A stretch of DNA of 64,000 nucleotides from Cohnella sp. GbtcB17 (lineage in GTDB: Bacteria > Bacillota > Bacilli > Paenibacillales > Paenibacillaceae), in assembly GCF_019091135.1 (NCBI RefSeq), contig NZ_JAGXJW010000013.1, positions 89,436 through 153,435 of the forward strand, given 5' to 3'. Position 1 is the stretch's first letter. The number at the start of each line of letters is the position of its first letter. Below are positions 38,501 to 46,130 of this stretch, piece by piece. The translations under genes and the position numbers were made by a program. The notes beneath the pieces are model-generated. The model saw nothing but the letters and a program-made list of their open reading frames with translations, ran no database searches and had not been told where the DNA came from.

Positions 38501-40376
38501 GACGACGTTCCAGGACGGCGTGACGCCGGACGCGGACACCGAGAAGCTGGTGAACAAATATCTCGACAAGCACCCTGAGCTTAAAAATCCGGTCGGCACG
38601 ACAGACGGATCGATCGTCCGGACCGATGCGTACAATAATGAGGCGCCGCTCGGCAACCTGATCGCCGACGCCATGCGCAGCGCGTTCCCGGGCTCGGACT
38701 TCGCGTTCATGAATCCGGGCGGCATCCGCGCGGACCTGCCGAAGGGCGAAGTGAAGTTCGGCGACCTGGCCAAGGTGCAGCCGTTCGGCAACACGCTCGT
38801 GAAACTGACGCTGACAGGCGCCCAGATCCGCACGCTGCTCCAGCAGCAGTGGGGCGTCAAGGCGGACGGCACCGCGGATACGAAGACGCTGCAAATCTCG
38901 GGTCTGAAGTATTCGGCCAACCTGGCGCTTCCGATCCCGCAGCGCGTCACGAGCTTGACGAAGACGGACGGTACGCCGATCGAGGACAACAAGGAATATA
39001 CGGCTGTCGTCAACAACTTCATGGCTGCGGGCGGCGACAACTACAAAGTGCTTACGGAAGCGAAGGAGTCGGTCGTCGGACCGAACGATCTGGACATTTT
39101 CTACAAGTATATCGTGGATACGTTCAAAGGCGGAGCCATCACGGCAAAGATCGAGGGACGTATTAACAACTCGAACGTACCGCCTGTGACGACGCCAGGC
39201 AACCCCGCGCCGACGCCTACGCCGACCCCGACGCCGGGCGCGCCGGTGAAGGTCAGCGTCGAAGCGAAGGACGTGCCAAAGGCCGAGAACGGCGTCGTGA
39301 CCTTGCCGGTGACGATTCCGGACGGCGCAGCCGACGTGAGCATCTTGCTCCCGCTGAACATCGCGGAGCTGGCGGGCGCGGGCAACCAAGTCAAGCTTGC
39401 TTTGAACGGCGTAACCTTGTCGCTTCCGGCCAAAGTGCTGGAGGACGCGGCAAAGCTCGTCACGGGCGATGCGGCGAAGGACGCGACGTTGTCGCTGAAT
39501 TACAGCCGGTTGACGTCCGATGCGACGAACGCGCTGCTCGCCGGTTCACAGAACGCCAACTTGAGCATCAAGCCTGCGGGTGCGGTTACGAAGCTGGGTC
39601 TCTCGGCCGTTGCGAAGGATGGCACAACGGCCGGTACGCTGAGCAGCTTCGTCCAGCCGGTCTCGATCGGAATCCAGGTAGACGGCAGCGCGAACGCGAA
39701 GCTGACGAACCTGTACCGGATCGACGGCGGCAAGCCGGTCTATGTGAAGGCGAAGCTGCAGGGCAGCGTACTGACGGCTGAAGTGACGCAGCCCGGCACC
39801 TATGCGGCGCTGACGTACGACCGCAGCTTCGCGGACGTGCCTGCGTCCTACTGGGCGAAGGACGTCATCGCCGAACTCGCGGCCAAGCAGCTGATCGACG
39901 GCACGGACGCGGCGAACTTCGCGCCGCAGCGGCAGATCACCCGCGCCGAATTCGCCAAGCTGCTGGTACAGGAGTTCGGGCTGCAAACGCGAGGCGCCGG
40001 CGCCTCGTTTACGGATGTCGCTTCCGGCAGCTGGTATGCCGAAGTCGTGAGCATCGCATCCGCGAACGGTCTCATCACGGGCAAGGGCGACGGCAGCTTC
40101 GCGCCGAACGCGCCGATCACCCGCGAGGAGATGGCGGTCATGCTCGCGCGCATCCCGGCGCTGAAGTCGGGCGGCACGACCGGTACCGCCGGCTTCAAGG
40201 ACGGCGGCAAGATCAGCGGCTGGGCGCAAGGGGCGGTCGGCCGGATTTTGGACGAAGGTCTGATGCAAGGACGCGGCAACGGCGTCTTCGCACCGCAAGG
40301 CTTCACAACGCGCGCCGAAGCGGCGAAGGTCGTTCACGGCCTGCTGGCCACGGCGGAGTCGGGCGGCGGCTTCTGA
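35529..40376 (+). CDS. yfkN: SLH-anchored YfkN-like nucleotide phosphoesterase
   Basis: Secreted protein of 1615 residues, two enzymes in one chain. After a signal peptide (about 1-40) comes a CpdB-like 2',3'-cyclic-nucleotide phosphodiesterase/3'-nucleotidase: METTDLHTN near 50, GNHEFNYG near 140, FSHTHK near 300, then a 5'-nucleotidase C domain (about 425-640). A UshA-like half follows: IGINDLHGQ near 720, GNHEFDQG near 797, a C domain near 1020-1200. In the second half the usual GHxH loop reads AGDNH. A Pro/Thr linker, a 180-residue module and three SLH repeats close the protein, so it sits on the wall and frees phosphate from nucleotides. AAGGGAGAG supports ATG 35529. Confidence 0.9.
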   Translation: MLNRMAGWSKRSSTVTAAAVLVSQVLGGFGLSGADKAAAAPSDAPLHVRIMETTDLHTNVRGFDYFKNAETVAVGLDRTATLIRQARAEQPNALLFDNGDLIQGTPLGTYMAKVDKLSSPGSIHPMYKAMNLLGYDAATFGNHEFNYGLDFLDKAITGAKDGSGDPLPYVNANIYKDDDQDGIADDNETTNKYKPFEILTRTFKDDEGVDQTVKIGVIGLVAPQIMDWDKANLFGKVVTRDIAETARHFVPLMKAAGADIVVALAHTGFDANATEGDFSENDVNALSKVPGIDAITFSHTHKIFPTASNASLDALFKDPATNLPYNSPSSVVNNVYGPGGGTINGVFAVQAGFGGANLGLIDLKLVKDAGGKWTVDKQGSRSSTRSIYHTVDKVNYADVDPDAKVAAAVDAEHKATIAYTGQELGQTDAPINSYFAMVQDDPSIQIVTDAQKWYAKKSVAGTVYENLPILSAGAPFKAGRNGPSEYTDIDTGPLTIRSASDLYLYDNTLKAVVIKGATVKEWLEMSAGAFNRIYSTKSLPQPLLNPSFAVYNFDVIDGVTYQIDVTKPAKYKPDGTINDASSSRIVNLEYNGEPIDPEQEFIVVTNNYRASGGGNFPGLKGSPLAVDSQDENRQVLMDYISEKGTVSPSADGNWSIAPIKSKVNVTFTSSPAAVKYAAETNGKITDSGKTNDKDFEIYNLQLSEKAPTPTKPVEVHLIGINDLHGQLDTTSVVSNKPVGTAATLATYIKQARAKYEHSLLVHNGDSVGATAPVSSLERDEPTLEWMNLMQFDIGTLGNHEFDQGVAALKAQLDGGTDPVGGKIVHKGVNFDYINANVVDEKTGEPIIAPYVVKEIGGVKIGFIGVVTMATVTKVSPEGLRGVKLVDQAPVVNKAVDELKKQGIKSIVILAHDPATTNATTGVTTGEAADLANSVDDEVDVIMAGDNHALANGLVDGKLIVQAYSYGTAFEDVKLVIDPATGDITSKSATVTTTFQDGVTPDADTEKLVNKYLDKHPELKNPVGTTDGSIVRTDAYNNEAPLGNLIADAMRSAFPGSDFAFMNPGGIRADLPKGEVKFGDLAKVQPFGNTLVKLTLTGAQIRTLLQQQWGVKADGTADTKTLQISGLKYSANLALPIPQRVTSLTKTDGTPIEDNKEYTAVVNNFMAAGGDNYKVLTEAKESVVGPNDLDIFYKYIVDTFKGGAITAKIEGRINNSNVPPVTTPGNPAPTPTPTPTPGAPVKVSVEAKDVPKAENGVVTLPVTIPDGAADVSILLPLNIAELAGAGNQVKLALNGVTLSLPAKVLEDAAKLVTGDAAKDATLSLNYSRLTSDATNALLAGSQNANLSIKPAGAVTKLGLSAVAKDGTTAGTLSSFVQPVSIGIQVDGSANAKLTNLYRIDGGKPVYVKAKLQGSVLTAEVTQPGTYAALTYDRSFADVPASYWAKDVIAELAAKQLIDGTDAANFAPQRQITRAEFAKLLVQEFGLQTRGAGASFTDVASGSWYAEVVSIASANGLITGKGDGSFAPNAPITREEMAVMLARIPALKSGGTTGTAGFKDGGKISGWAQGAVGRILDEGLMQGRGNGVFAPQGFTTRAEAAKVVHGLLATAESGGGF

Positions 40377-40416
40377 CGCCGGTCCTTCACGGGAACTGAA
40401 TACAGCTGGACCATCG

Positions 40417-40453
40417 AGCTCCCGGGCGCTTCGGCCCCGGGGGCTTGGCGTCT
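40417..40453 (+). terminator. Terminator after YfkN-like gene
   Basis: A 10-bp stem AGCTCCCGGG/CCCGGGGGCT (one G-U pair) at 40417 and 40436, followed by a weak T-containing run (GTCTTT). Confidence 0.65.
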
Positions 40454-40495
40454 TTATGCGAACTATTATAAGCTGTAACGTAGAGGTGAGACGGC

Positions 40496-40822
40496 ATGCA
40501 GCCATATACGGCGCGAGTGGTTGAAGTCATTAAGGCAATACCGCCAGGTACGGTGATGACGTACGGGCAAGTGGCGGCCGCGGCGGGCAGTCCGCGAGGC
40601 GCGAGGCGCGTCGTCTGGGTGCTGCATTCGCTGAGCGAAGCGCATGGTCTTCCGTGGCACCGGGTCGTCAACGCCAAAGGCGAGATCGCCCTGCCGGGCG
40701 ACGAGGCGCGGTATACGCAGCGCGCGCTGCTCGAGGATGAGGGCGTGCTGTTCGACGGGGACTACCGCGTAGACCTCGCGCAGTGCAGATGGGACGGGGC
40801 AAACCCGGAAGTGGAGGGATAG
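40496..40822 (+). CDS. Alkyltransferase-like (ATL) DNA-damage protein
   Basis: Protein of 108 residues with the helix-turn-helix core of O6-alkylguanine alkyltransferases (TVMTYGQVAAAAGSPRGARR). The catalytic PCHR motif reads PWHRVV, with Trp54 in place of the reactive Cys. That is the hallmark of ATL proteins, which bind O6-alkylguanine, flip it out and hand the lesion to nucleotide excision repair instead of removing the alkyl group. AGAGGTGAG precedes ATG. The DUF523 gene begins 3 bases after the stop, so they form an operon. Confidence 0.9.
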   Translation: MQPYTARVVEVIKAIPPGTVMTYGQVAAAAGSPRGARRVVWVLHSLSEAHGLPWHRVVNAKGEIALPGDEARYTQRALLEDEGVLFDGDYRVDLAQCRWDGANPEVEG

Positions 40823-40825
40823 CGG

Positions 40826-41311
40826 ATGACGGCGAAAATATTGGTCAGCTCTTGCCTGCTCGGGCAGCAGGTACGCTACGACGGGGGCGGCAAGCTGTGC
40901 GAGGATCCGAGGTTCGCGCGCTGGCAGGCCGAAGGCCGGTTTGTGCCGGTATGTCCCGAAGTCGCCGGCGGGCTGCCGACGCCGCGGCCACCCGCGCAGA
41001 TTCGGGGCGACCGGGTCGTGACCGAGCAGGGGGAGGACTTTACGGAGGCGTTCGACCGAGGCGCGGAGATCGCGCTGCAAGCGGCACGAGCGCATGGCGT
41101 AGCGCTGGCGATTCTGAAGCAGAGCAGCCCTTCCTGCGGCAGCCTGTTCGTCTACGACGGCACGTTCAGCGGCGCGAAACGCCAGGGCGAAGGCAGGACG
41201 GCTGCGCTGCTGCGCAAGCACGGCTTCAAGGTTTTCGGAGAGGACCAGCTGGAGGAGGCCGAGCGCGAGCTGGCCCGGCTGGAGCTGGAAGGGACGGTGC
41301 CTGAACGGTGA
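40826..41311 (+). CDS. DUF523 family protein
   Basis: Protein of 161 residues with the DUF523 pattern: VSSCLLG at the N-terminus, RYDGG, PVCPEVAGGL and SPSCGS. The three conserved Cys regions suggest metal or Fe-S binding, but the role of the family is not established. It overlaps the following acetyltransferase gene by 4 bases (GTGA), so the two are translated together. GTGGAGGG before the ATG. Confidence 0.88.
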   Translation: MTAKILVSSCLLGQQVRYDGGGKLCEDPRFARWQAEGRFVPVCPEVAGGLPTPRPPAQIRGDRVVTEQGEDFTEAFDRGAEIALQAARAHGVALAILKQSSPSCGSLFVYDGTFSGAKRQGEGRTAALLRKHGFKVFGEDQLEEAERELARLELEGTVPER

Positions 41312-41727
41312 ACGTCGCGTACAGGACGATGGAGATCGCCGATTATGACCGGATGATCGCGTTGTGGCGGCGCATCGATGGTTTGGCGTTGAGCGAGTCG
41401 GACGAGAAAGAGGCGATCGCAGCCTATTTGCGCCGCAACGAAGGGATGAGCTTCGTATGCGAAGCGGACGGCGAACTGGCGGGCACGATCTTGTGCGGTC
41501 ATGACGGACGGCGCGGTTACGTATATCACGCCGCCGTAGGTCCGGCCTATCGCGGCCGGGGGATTGCCCGGCAACTGGCCTCTTTTAGCCTGGACAAGCT
41601 GCGAGAGGCCGGCATCGGCAAGTGCCACCTTTTCGTGCTGGAGGACAACGACGCGGGCGCCGCCTTTTGGGCTGCGACCGGCTGGCAGCGCCGGAGCGGG
41701 TTTTACGTGTACTCCCGGGACGTATAG
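41308..41727 (+). CDS. GNAT-family N-acetyltransferase
   Basis: Protein of 139 residues. The acetyl-CoA binding motif A reads GPAYRGRGIARQL near residue 80, and motif B holds FVLEDNDAGAAFWAATGWQRR, as in GNAT enzymes. The acceptor (amino acid, antibiotic or protein N-terminus) cannot be told. Starts at GTG inside the end of the DUF523 gene; third gene of the operon. It converges with the methyltransferase gene 12 bases downstream with no clear terminator between. Confidence 0.88.
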   Translation: MNVAYRTMEIADYDRMIALWRRIDGLALSESDEKEAIAAYLRRNEGMSFVCEADGELAGTILCGHDGRRGYVYHAAVGPAYRGRGIARQLASFSLDKLREAGIGKCHLFVLEDNDAGAAFWAATGWQRRSGFYVYSRDV

Positions 41728-41739
41728 CAAGCTCGTCGA

Positions 41740-42432
41740 TTAAGACGCAGAGGCAGGCTTGGAGCCGTAGAACACGGCAAAGTCGAGATATTTGTACATG
41801 CATTCCGCGTCCTGGAACCCCGCCTCCGCCATCCAAGCGATCTGGTCGCCGAGCTTGGCGTTGATATCGACGCCTCTCCGCTCCACGGAGGCATCGATGG
41901 CCGATTGGGGCAAGCCGCTGGCAGCGATCTCGGCCAGCCATCTTTTCCGATAGTAGGCGTCCGCGGCGGGCGTCGTGCCGGCGACCTGGTCCGCGTTGAC
42001 AAATGCGCCGCCGGGCGCCAACGCTTCATACAGCTTTTTGAACAAATCCCGTTTGGATGCGTGGGTCAGATGGTGGATCGAGAGCGACGAGACGATGAGG
42101 TCGTAGCTGCCTGGCGCAAACGCATAGTCGGAGTAGTCGGCGACGATGAATTCGGCGTTGGGATCGCCGTCGAACCGCTCGCGGGCGACGTCCAGCATAC
42201 TCTCGCTCAGATCAATCAAGGAGAGCCGGGCCTCGGGCAGCTTGCTTCGCACCATCGCGGCCAGCAGGCCGGTGCCTGCGCCCAAATCAAGCACGCGGGG
42301 CGAAGCCTCCGCGGTTTCGGCGAGCGAGACGGCCATGCCGTAAAAATCGTCAAAGCACGGGATGAGCCCTTTTCTCTGCTCGTCGTACCGGCTTGCAGCG
42401 GCGTCGAATTGCTTTTTTACGTTCGGATTCAT
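41740..42432 (-). CDS. Class I SAM-dependent methyltransferase
   Basis: Protein of 230 residues with a Rossmann methyltransferase core: motif I VLDLGAGTGLLA near residue 47, the acidic loop SLIDLSESML binding the SAM ribose, and motif SSLSIHHL near 112. Related to UbiE/YcgJ-like small-molecule methyltransferases; acceptor unknown. The frame is open further upstream, but GGAGGTCCAGCG just before ATG 42432 and the opening NPNVKKQFDAAASRYDEQRK fix the start. It stands alone on the minus strand. Confidence 0.85.
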   Translation of the reverse strand: MNPNVKKQFDAAASRYDEQRKGLIPCFDDFYGMAVSLAETAEASPRVLDLGAGTGLLAAMVRSKLPEARLSLIDLSESMLDVARERFDGDPNAEFIVADYSDYAFAPGSYDLIVSSLSIHHLTHASKRDLFKKLYEALAPGGAFVNADQVAGTTPAADAYYRKRWLAEIAASGLPQSAIDASVERRGVDINAKLGDQIAWMAEAGFQDAECMYKYLDFAVFYGSKPASAS

Positions 42433-42514
42433 CGCTGGACCTCCTCGTTTGATGACTGCTCTTATCATAGTCCCGTCTATTCAGGATAGGAAATATATAA
42501 AATATACGGTGTTT

Positions 42515-42529
42515 ATAGTTGAAAACTAT
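42515..42529. promoter_or_regulatory. Inverted repeat in divergent region
   Basis: ATAGTT and AACTAT around a GAA loop, between the methyltransferase and HD-GYP genes in AT-rich DNA. Possible operator for either gene. Confidence 0.25.
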
Positions 42530-42609
42530 GGGGTAAAAAATGGAGTTAACATTCGACGAATGCTGCGAAAATTGGCGAATCCTGCCTGCCTTTCGCGGCG
42601 CGGATCGCC

Positions 42610-42615
42610 TATAAT
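42610..42615 (+). promoter_or_regulatory. -10 element for HD-GYP gene
   Basis: TATAAT 55 bases ahead of the start codon. A good -35 is not seen at the proper spacing. Confidence 0.4.
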
Positions 42616-42670
42616 TGAAGAAGACTTTCAAAAACGGCTGTGACGGTACTTTTGCCGAGGAGAGATGGCC

Positions 42671-43711
42671 ATGAATCGTGCGTGGACGCAAAATGCCAAA
42701 ATTCTGATCGCAGACGATCAGCCCACGAATATCATGCTGCTGGAGCATGTGCTGCGAAGGGCCGGCTTCGCGAACCTGCACAGTACGACCGACCCTGCGG
42801 AGGTCGAACGGCTCTTCTGCGAGCTGGCGCCCGATATGGTGCTGCTCGATCTTCACATGCCTGTCGTCGACGGGTTCGCGGTGTTGAGGCAACTGCGTCC
42901 GCTGATCGGTGAGAGCAGCTTTCTGCCCGTCGTGGTGCTTACCGCCGACGACTCCCCAAGCGCGCGCAAAGAGGCGCTTCATCTGGGCGCCAACGACTTT
43001 ATCACGAAGCCGCTCGACGCGTCCGAGGTCGTGCTTCGCATCGACAACTTGCTGAAGACGCGGTACTTTTATTTGCAGATGCAGGAGCAGAATCACTCGC
43101 TCGAACGGCGGGTTCAGGAACGTACGGCCGAGCTGGAGCAGGCCAAACTTGAGATTTTGCATCTGCTCGCGCGCACAGCGGAGTATCGTGACGACGAGAC
43201 CGGCCAGCATACGCAGCGCGTGGGGCGCATGGCGCGCGACGTCGCCGTCGCGCTGGGACTGCCGCAGCAAGAGGTCGAGCTGATCGAGCAGGCGACGCCG
43301 CTGCACGACATCGGCAAGATCGGCATCGCGGATGAGATTCTGCTGAAGCCGGGCCGTTTTACGGCCGAGGAGTTTGAGCAGATGAAGCGGCATACGCTGA
43401 TCGGCGCGTGGATTCTGGAGACGAGCTCGTTCCCGGTGCTGCGGATCGCGGGAGAGATTGCGCTGACGCATCATGAGAAATGGAACGGCGGCGGTTACCC
43501 CAGAGGACTTAGCGGACCGGAAATTCCGTTGTCGGGACGCATCGTCGCGATCGCCGACTTTTACGATGCGCTCACGCACGAGCGGCCCTACAAAAAGGCG
43601 TGGACGCACGAGGAGGCAATCGAGGAGATCCGCGCGCAGCGCGGGGTTCATTTCGATCCGGTCGTCGTGGACGCTTTTCTCGGCATTTTGCAGTTGCCCG
43701 TCTCGTCCTGA
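42671..43711 (+). CDS. Response regulator with HD-GYP output domain
   Basis: Protein of 346 residues. Receiver domain (about 1-125) with IADDQ, phosphoacceptor Asp in LLDLHMP and Lys in FITKPLD; a coiled coil (about 140-170); then an HD-GYP domain with HDIGKIG and [13 protein letters not shown] domains hydrolyse cyclic di-GMP, so this probably lowers the second messenger when phosphorylated. No partner kinase is adjacent. ATG 42665 touches AGGAGAG; ATG 42671 with a normal spacer is chosen. The gene stands alone, followed by a terminator. Confidence 0.9.
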   Translation: MNRAWTQNAKILIADDQPTNIMLLEHVLRRAGFANLHSTTDPAEVERLFCELAPDMVLLDLHMPVVDGFAVLRQLRPLIGESSFLPVVVLTADDSPSARKEALHLGANDFITKPLDASEVVLRIDNLLKTRYFYLQMQEQNHSLERRVQERTAELEQAKLEILHLLARTAEYRDDETGQHTQRVGRMARDVAVALGLPQQEVELIEQATPLHDIGKIGIADEILLKPGRFTAEEFEQMKRHTLIGAWILETSSFPVLRIAGEIALTHHEKWNGGGYPRGLSGPEIPLSGRIVAIADFYDALTHERPYKKAWTHEEAIEEIRAQRGVHFDPVVVDAFLGILQLPVSS

Positions 43712-43752
43712 AGCGGGGCGGCTGCCTTGCCCGTTAACAATATTTGCTGCTG

Positions 43753-43776
43753 CCCTGCCTGTACGGCGGGGTTTTT
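43753..43776 (+). terminator. Terminator after HD-GYP gene
   Basis: A 7-bp stem CCCTGCC/GGCGGGG (43753 and 43765) followed directly by TTTTT. Confidence 0.85.
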
Positions 43777-43788
43777 GGCGTCTTTGGG

Positions 43789-43794
43789 TATAAT
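43789..43794 (+). promoter_or_regulatory. -10 element for flavoprotein gene
   Basis: TATAAT 59 bases ahead of the preferred start; no convincing -35. Confidence 0.4.
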
Positions 43795-43852
43795 ACCTTG
43801 ATTAGGTACAGGGGGCGTTTTGAAAAGGACGGATGACGGAGGGGATGCGAAC

Positions 43853-44755
43853 TTGTTCGATTGCGCAATTATAGGCGGCGGCCCTGCCGGACTCAGCGCC
43901 GCGCTCGTGCTCGGCAGGGCGAGGCGATCGGTCGCGCTGTTCGACGAAGGGAAGCCGCGGAACCGGGTGGCGCTGGCCTCGCACGGCTTTTTGACGCGGG
44001 ACGGGGCTTCGCCGGCTGAGATACGCAAAATCGCGCACGACGAGCTGGCCGCCTATCCGAGCGTCAGCGTGCGGGAGAGCCGGGTCGAGGAAGTCGTGCG
44101 GGAGGCTGACGGCAGCTTCCGGTTGACGGACGCGGCGGGAGAAAGCTGGCGGGCGGCCAGGCTGCTGCTGGCGACGGGGTTAAAAGAACTGCTGCCGGAA
44201 ATTCCGGGGCTGCGCGAGCTTTATGGCAGAAGCCTGTTCTGCTGCGCCTACTGCGACGGCTGGGAGATGCGGGACCGCCCGCTCGCGCTCGTCGCGGGCA
44301 ACGATCACACGTTCCATTTGGCCAAGACGGTGTTCAATTGGAGCAAGGATCTGCTCATCTGCACGAACGGCTACGATTCGCTCGAGCCGGAGCAAGAACG
44401 TGCGCTGCGGGAGCGCGGCATCCGCATCGACCATCGCCCGATCGAGCGTCTCGTCGGCGAGGATGGGCAGCTGTCCGCGGTGCGATTCGCGGACGGGGAG
44501 GAGATCGCGCGCGCGGGAGGCATCGTCGCCGAGCGGCTGCGACAGGCCGCGCCTTTTGCGGAGCGGCTCGGGTGCGCGATGACGCCGTACGGCGGCATCG
44601 AGATTGACGGCGCCGGCCGGACGAGCGTGCCGGGCGTGTACGCGGCGGGGGACGCCGCGTGCATCATGCCGGCGCAGCTCGTCGTAGCCGCCGCCGAAGG
44701 CTCGCGCGCCGCGATCGGCATCAACGAGGATATGACGGACGAGGCGTTCGCTTGA
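43853..44755 (+). CDS. Thioredoxin-reductase-like flavoprotein
   Basis: FAD/NAD(P)-dependent oxidoreductase of about 300 residues. FAD motif IIGGGPAGLSAA at the N-terminus, the redox pair as CAYC in FCCAYCDGWE near residue 128, and the C-terminal FAD motif VYAAGDAA. It has no thioredoxin partner gene nearby. The family includes low-molecular-weight thiol and dithiol oxidases as well as thioredoxin reductases. Start: TTG 43853 lies about 8 bases after GGAGGGG and gives the normal opening FDCAIIGGG; a TTG at 43820 would add 11 residues and is less likely. Confidence 0.85.
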   Translation: MFDCAIIGGGPAGLSAALVLGRARRSVALFDEGKPRNRVALASHGFLTRDGASPAEIRKIAHDELAAYPSVSVRESRVEEVVREADGSFRLTDAAGESWRAARLLLATGLKELLPEIPGLRELYGRSLFCCAYCDGWEMRDRPLALVAGNDHTFHLAKTVFNWSKDLLICTNGYDSLEPEQERALRERGIRIDHRPIERLVGEDGQLSAVRFADGEEIARAGGIVAERLRQAAPFAERLGCAMTPYGGIEIDGAGRTSVPGVYAAGDAACIMPAQLVVAAAEGSRAAIGINEDMTDEAFA

Positions 44756-44802
44756 TGAGAGGCTTTGCTGGTCTATGCAATGAGAGGGGCAGAGGGACCC
44801 CG

Positions 44803-44999
44803 TTGTAAGCGAGAAAAGCGCGGCTGCAGCGGAAAGAAAGCTGGTTAGTCGGTCTGCAAGCGAGAAAAGTGCGGCTGCGTGGGAGCGTGGCAGTTGCAAG
44901 CGAGGAAAGCGCGGCTGCAGCGGAAAGAAAGCTGGTTAGTCGATCTGCAAGCGAGAAAAGCGCGGTTGCGTGAGAGCGCGGCAATTGTAAGCGAGAAAT
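44803..44999. repeat. 91-bp composite repeat (51+40), family B
   Basis: The motif TGYAAGCGAGAAAAGCGCGG recurs at 44804, 44855, 44895, 44946 and 44986, so periods alternate 51, 40, 51, 40. The 51-bp step contains AAAGAAAGCTGGTTAG; the 40-bp step a G-rich variant. The last copy runs into the terminator stem. It lies just after the flavoprotein stop, in its 3' untranslated region. No coding signal. Confidence 0.9.
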
Positions 45000-45047
45000 A
45001 GCGGCTGCCATCCGCACCCATGATGGGCGGATGGCAACCGCTGTTTT
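45000..45047. terminator. Terminator between flavoprotein and lipL genes
   Basis: A 16-bp stem with one mismatch (45000-45015 and 45027-45042) followed by GTTTT on the plus strand. The left arm borrows from repeat family B (AGCGGCTGC). It likely serves both converging genes. Confidence 0.85.
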
Positions 45048-45074
45048 GAAAGCCGACGAATCGCCGGTCACGCT

Positions 45075-46130
45075 CTACAATCCGTAGCGCGTCCGCAGCG
45101 AAGCGGCCATCTCCTCGATCTCGTCCGGCTCGGGCAAGTGCAGCCTCGCTTCGGCGCTCGCGATGCCGGCCGGCGTCTGATGCGCGCGGATCACGTCCTT
45201 CACCGCGGCGGCGAAGCGCGCGGCAAGACCCTGCCCGGTCCTCTCCGCCGAATCGCTCGCGCCGCCGCCTATCCCGCCACCCGCGCCAGTCAGCTCCTCA
45301 AGGCTCGCCATCCGGTCGGTGCCGACGTCCGGATATGAGGACGGATCGGCGCCTTCGGCCGCCAGCTTATAGAACTCGCGCACGACCTCTGCCCGTCTCG
45401 CGCCTTCGCCTTCGGCATTAACGAAGGCCTGCACGATATAGGACTTCACCTGCCTGCGCTGGGCGATGCCGCAGAACTTGCGGCCTGCGATGGACAGGTC
45501 GAAGTCTCCGGGGCAGTAGGAGCCGATGACCTCGCCCTTGGAGGCTTCGCCGCCGAGCTGCCTGACGGCGAGCCGGATCAGATCGTACATCCGTTCGAAG
45601 TCGCCGTGGAACGCCAAGTCCTCGGCCCGATCCTTCGGAAGGATAAGCGACAGATTGACGACGCCCGGATCGAGCGGCACGGCGGCGCCGCCGGAATTGC
45701 GGACCGCTACGCCGTAGCCGAGACCGGCGAGTCGCCCGGCCGCTTCCTTCGCGCGCGGGAGCCGGCTGTCCCGCAGGCCCATGACGAATGCCCGGGGATG
45801 CCGCCACAAATGGCAGATCGCCGGCCCGCCGGCACCGGCGGCGCGGCAGAGCAGCTCGTCCAGCGCGAATGCATACAGCGGGTCGTCCGCTTGCAGCCAA
45901 TCGGTCCGGTCGAGGATCAGCAATCCGGACATCCAGGCGCGGTCGGAAGCCGGGCCGCCGTCCTGCGCGTCATTGTTACCCGCATCTATCGGCCCTGTGC
46001 CAGCCCTGTTACTTGCCCATGCTGTTTTTTCAACGACCTCACTACCCGCATGATCCGCGCTCGCGCCGTCTCCGTAATCCTCCCACTCCGCCCGTCCGCC
46101 GCTCCCGTTATCCACGCGCCCGCTGTTCAT
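45075..46130 (-). CDS. lipL: Octanoyl-[GcvH]:protein N-octanoyltransferase, LipL-like
   Basis: Protein of 351 residues in the biotin/lipoate ligase fold: [16 protein letters not shown] near 144 and the LipL signature [11 protein letters not shown] with probable catalytic Cys206, followed by CGIAQRR. LipL moves octanoyl groups from GcvH to E2 subunits during lipoate assembly in Firmicutes. The first 66 residues are an unusual low-complexity, acidic and Gly-rich stretch; homologues begin near Met67 (45932), but no ribosome binding site precedes that ATG. The long form overlaps pepT by 23 bases. Confidence 0.82.
   Translation of the reverse strand: MNSGRVDNGSGGRAEWEDYGDGASADHAGSEVVEKTAWASNRAGTGPIDAGNNDAQDGGPASDRAWMSGLLILDRTDWLQADDPLYAFALDELLCRAAGAGGPAICHLWRHPRAFVMGLRDSRLPRAKEAAGRLAGLGYGVAVRNSGGAAVPLDPGVVNLSLILPKDRAEDLAFHGDFERMYDLIRLAVRQLGGEASKGEVIGSYCPGDFDLSIAGRKFCGIAQRRQVKSYIVQAFVNAEGEGARRAEVVREFYKLAAEGADPSSYPDVGTDRMASLEELTGAGGGIGGGASDSAERTGQGLAARFAAAVKDVIRAHQTPAGIASAEARLHLPEPDEIEEMAASLRTRYGL

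Noticed and set aside
42433..42670. Cyclic di-GMP riboswitch before the HD-GYP gene
   Set aside because: I looked for the GEMM core and paired stems and did not find them; only AT-rich DNA and short palindromes are present.
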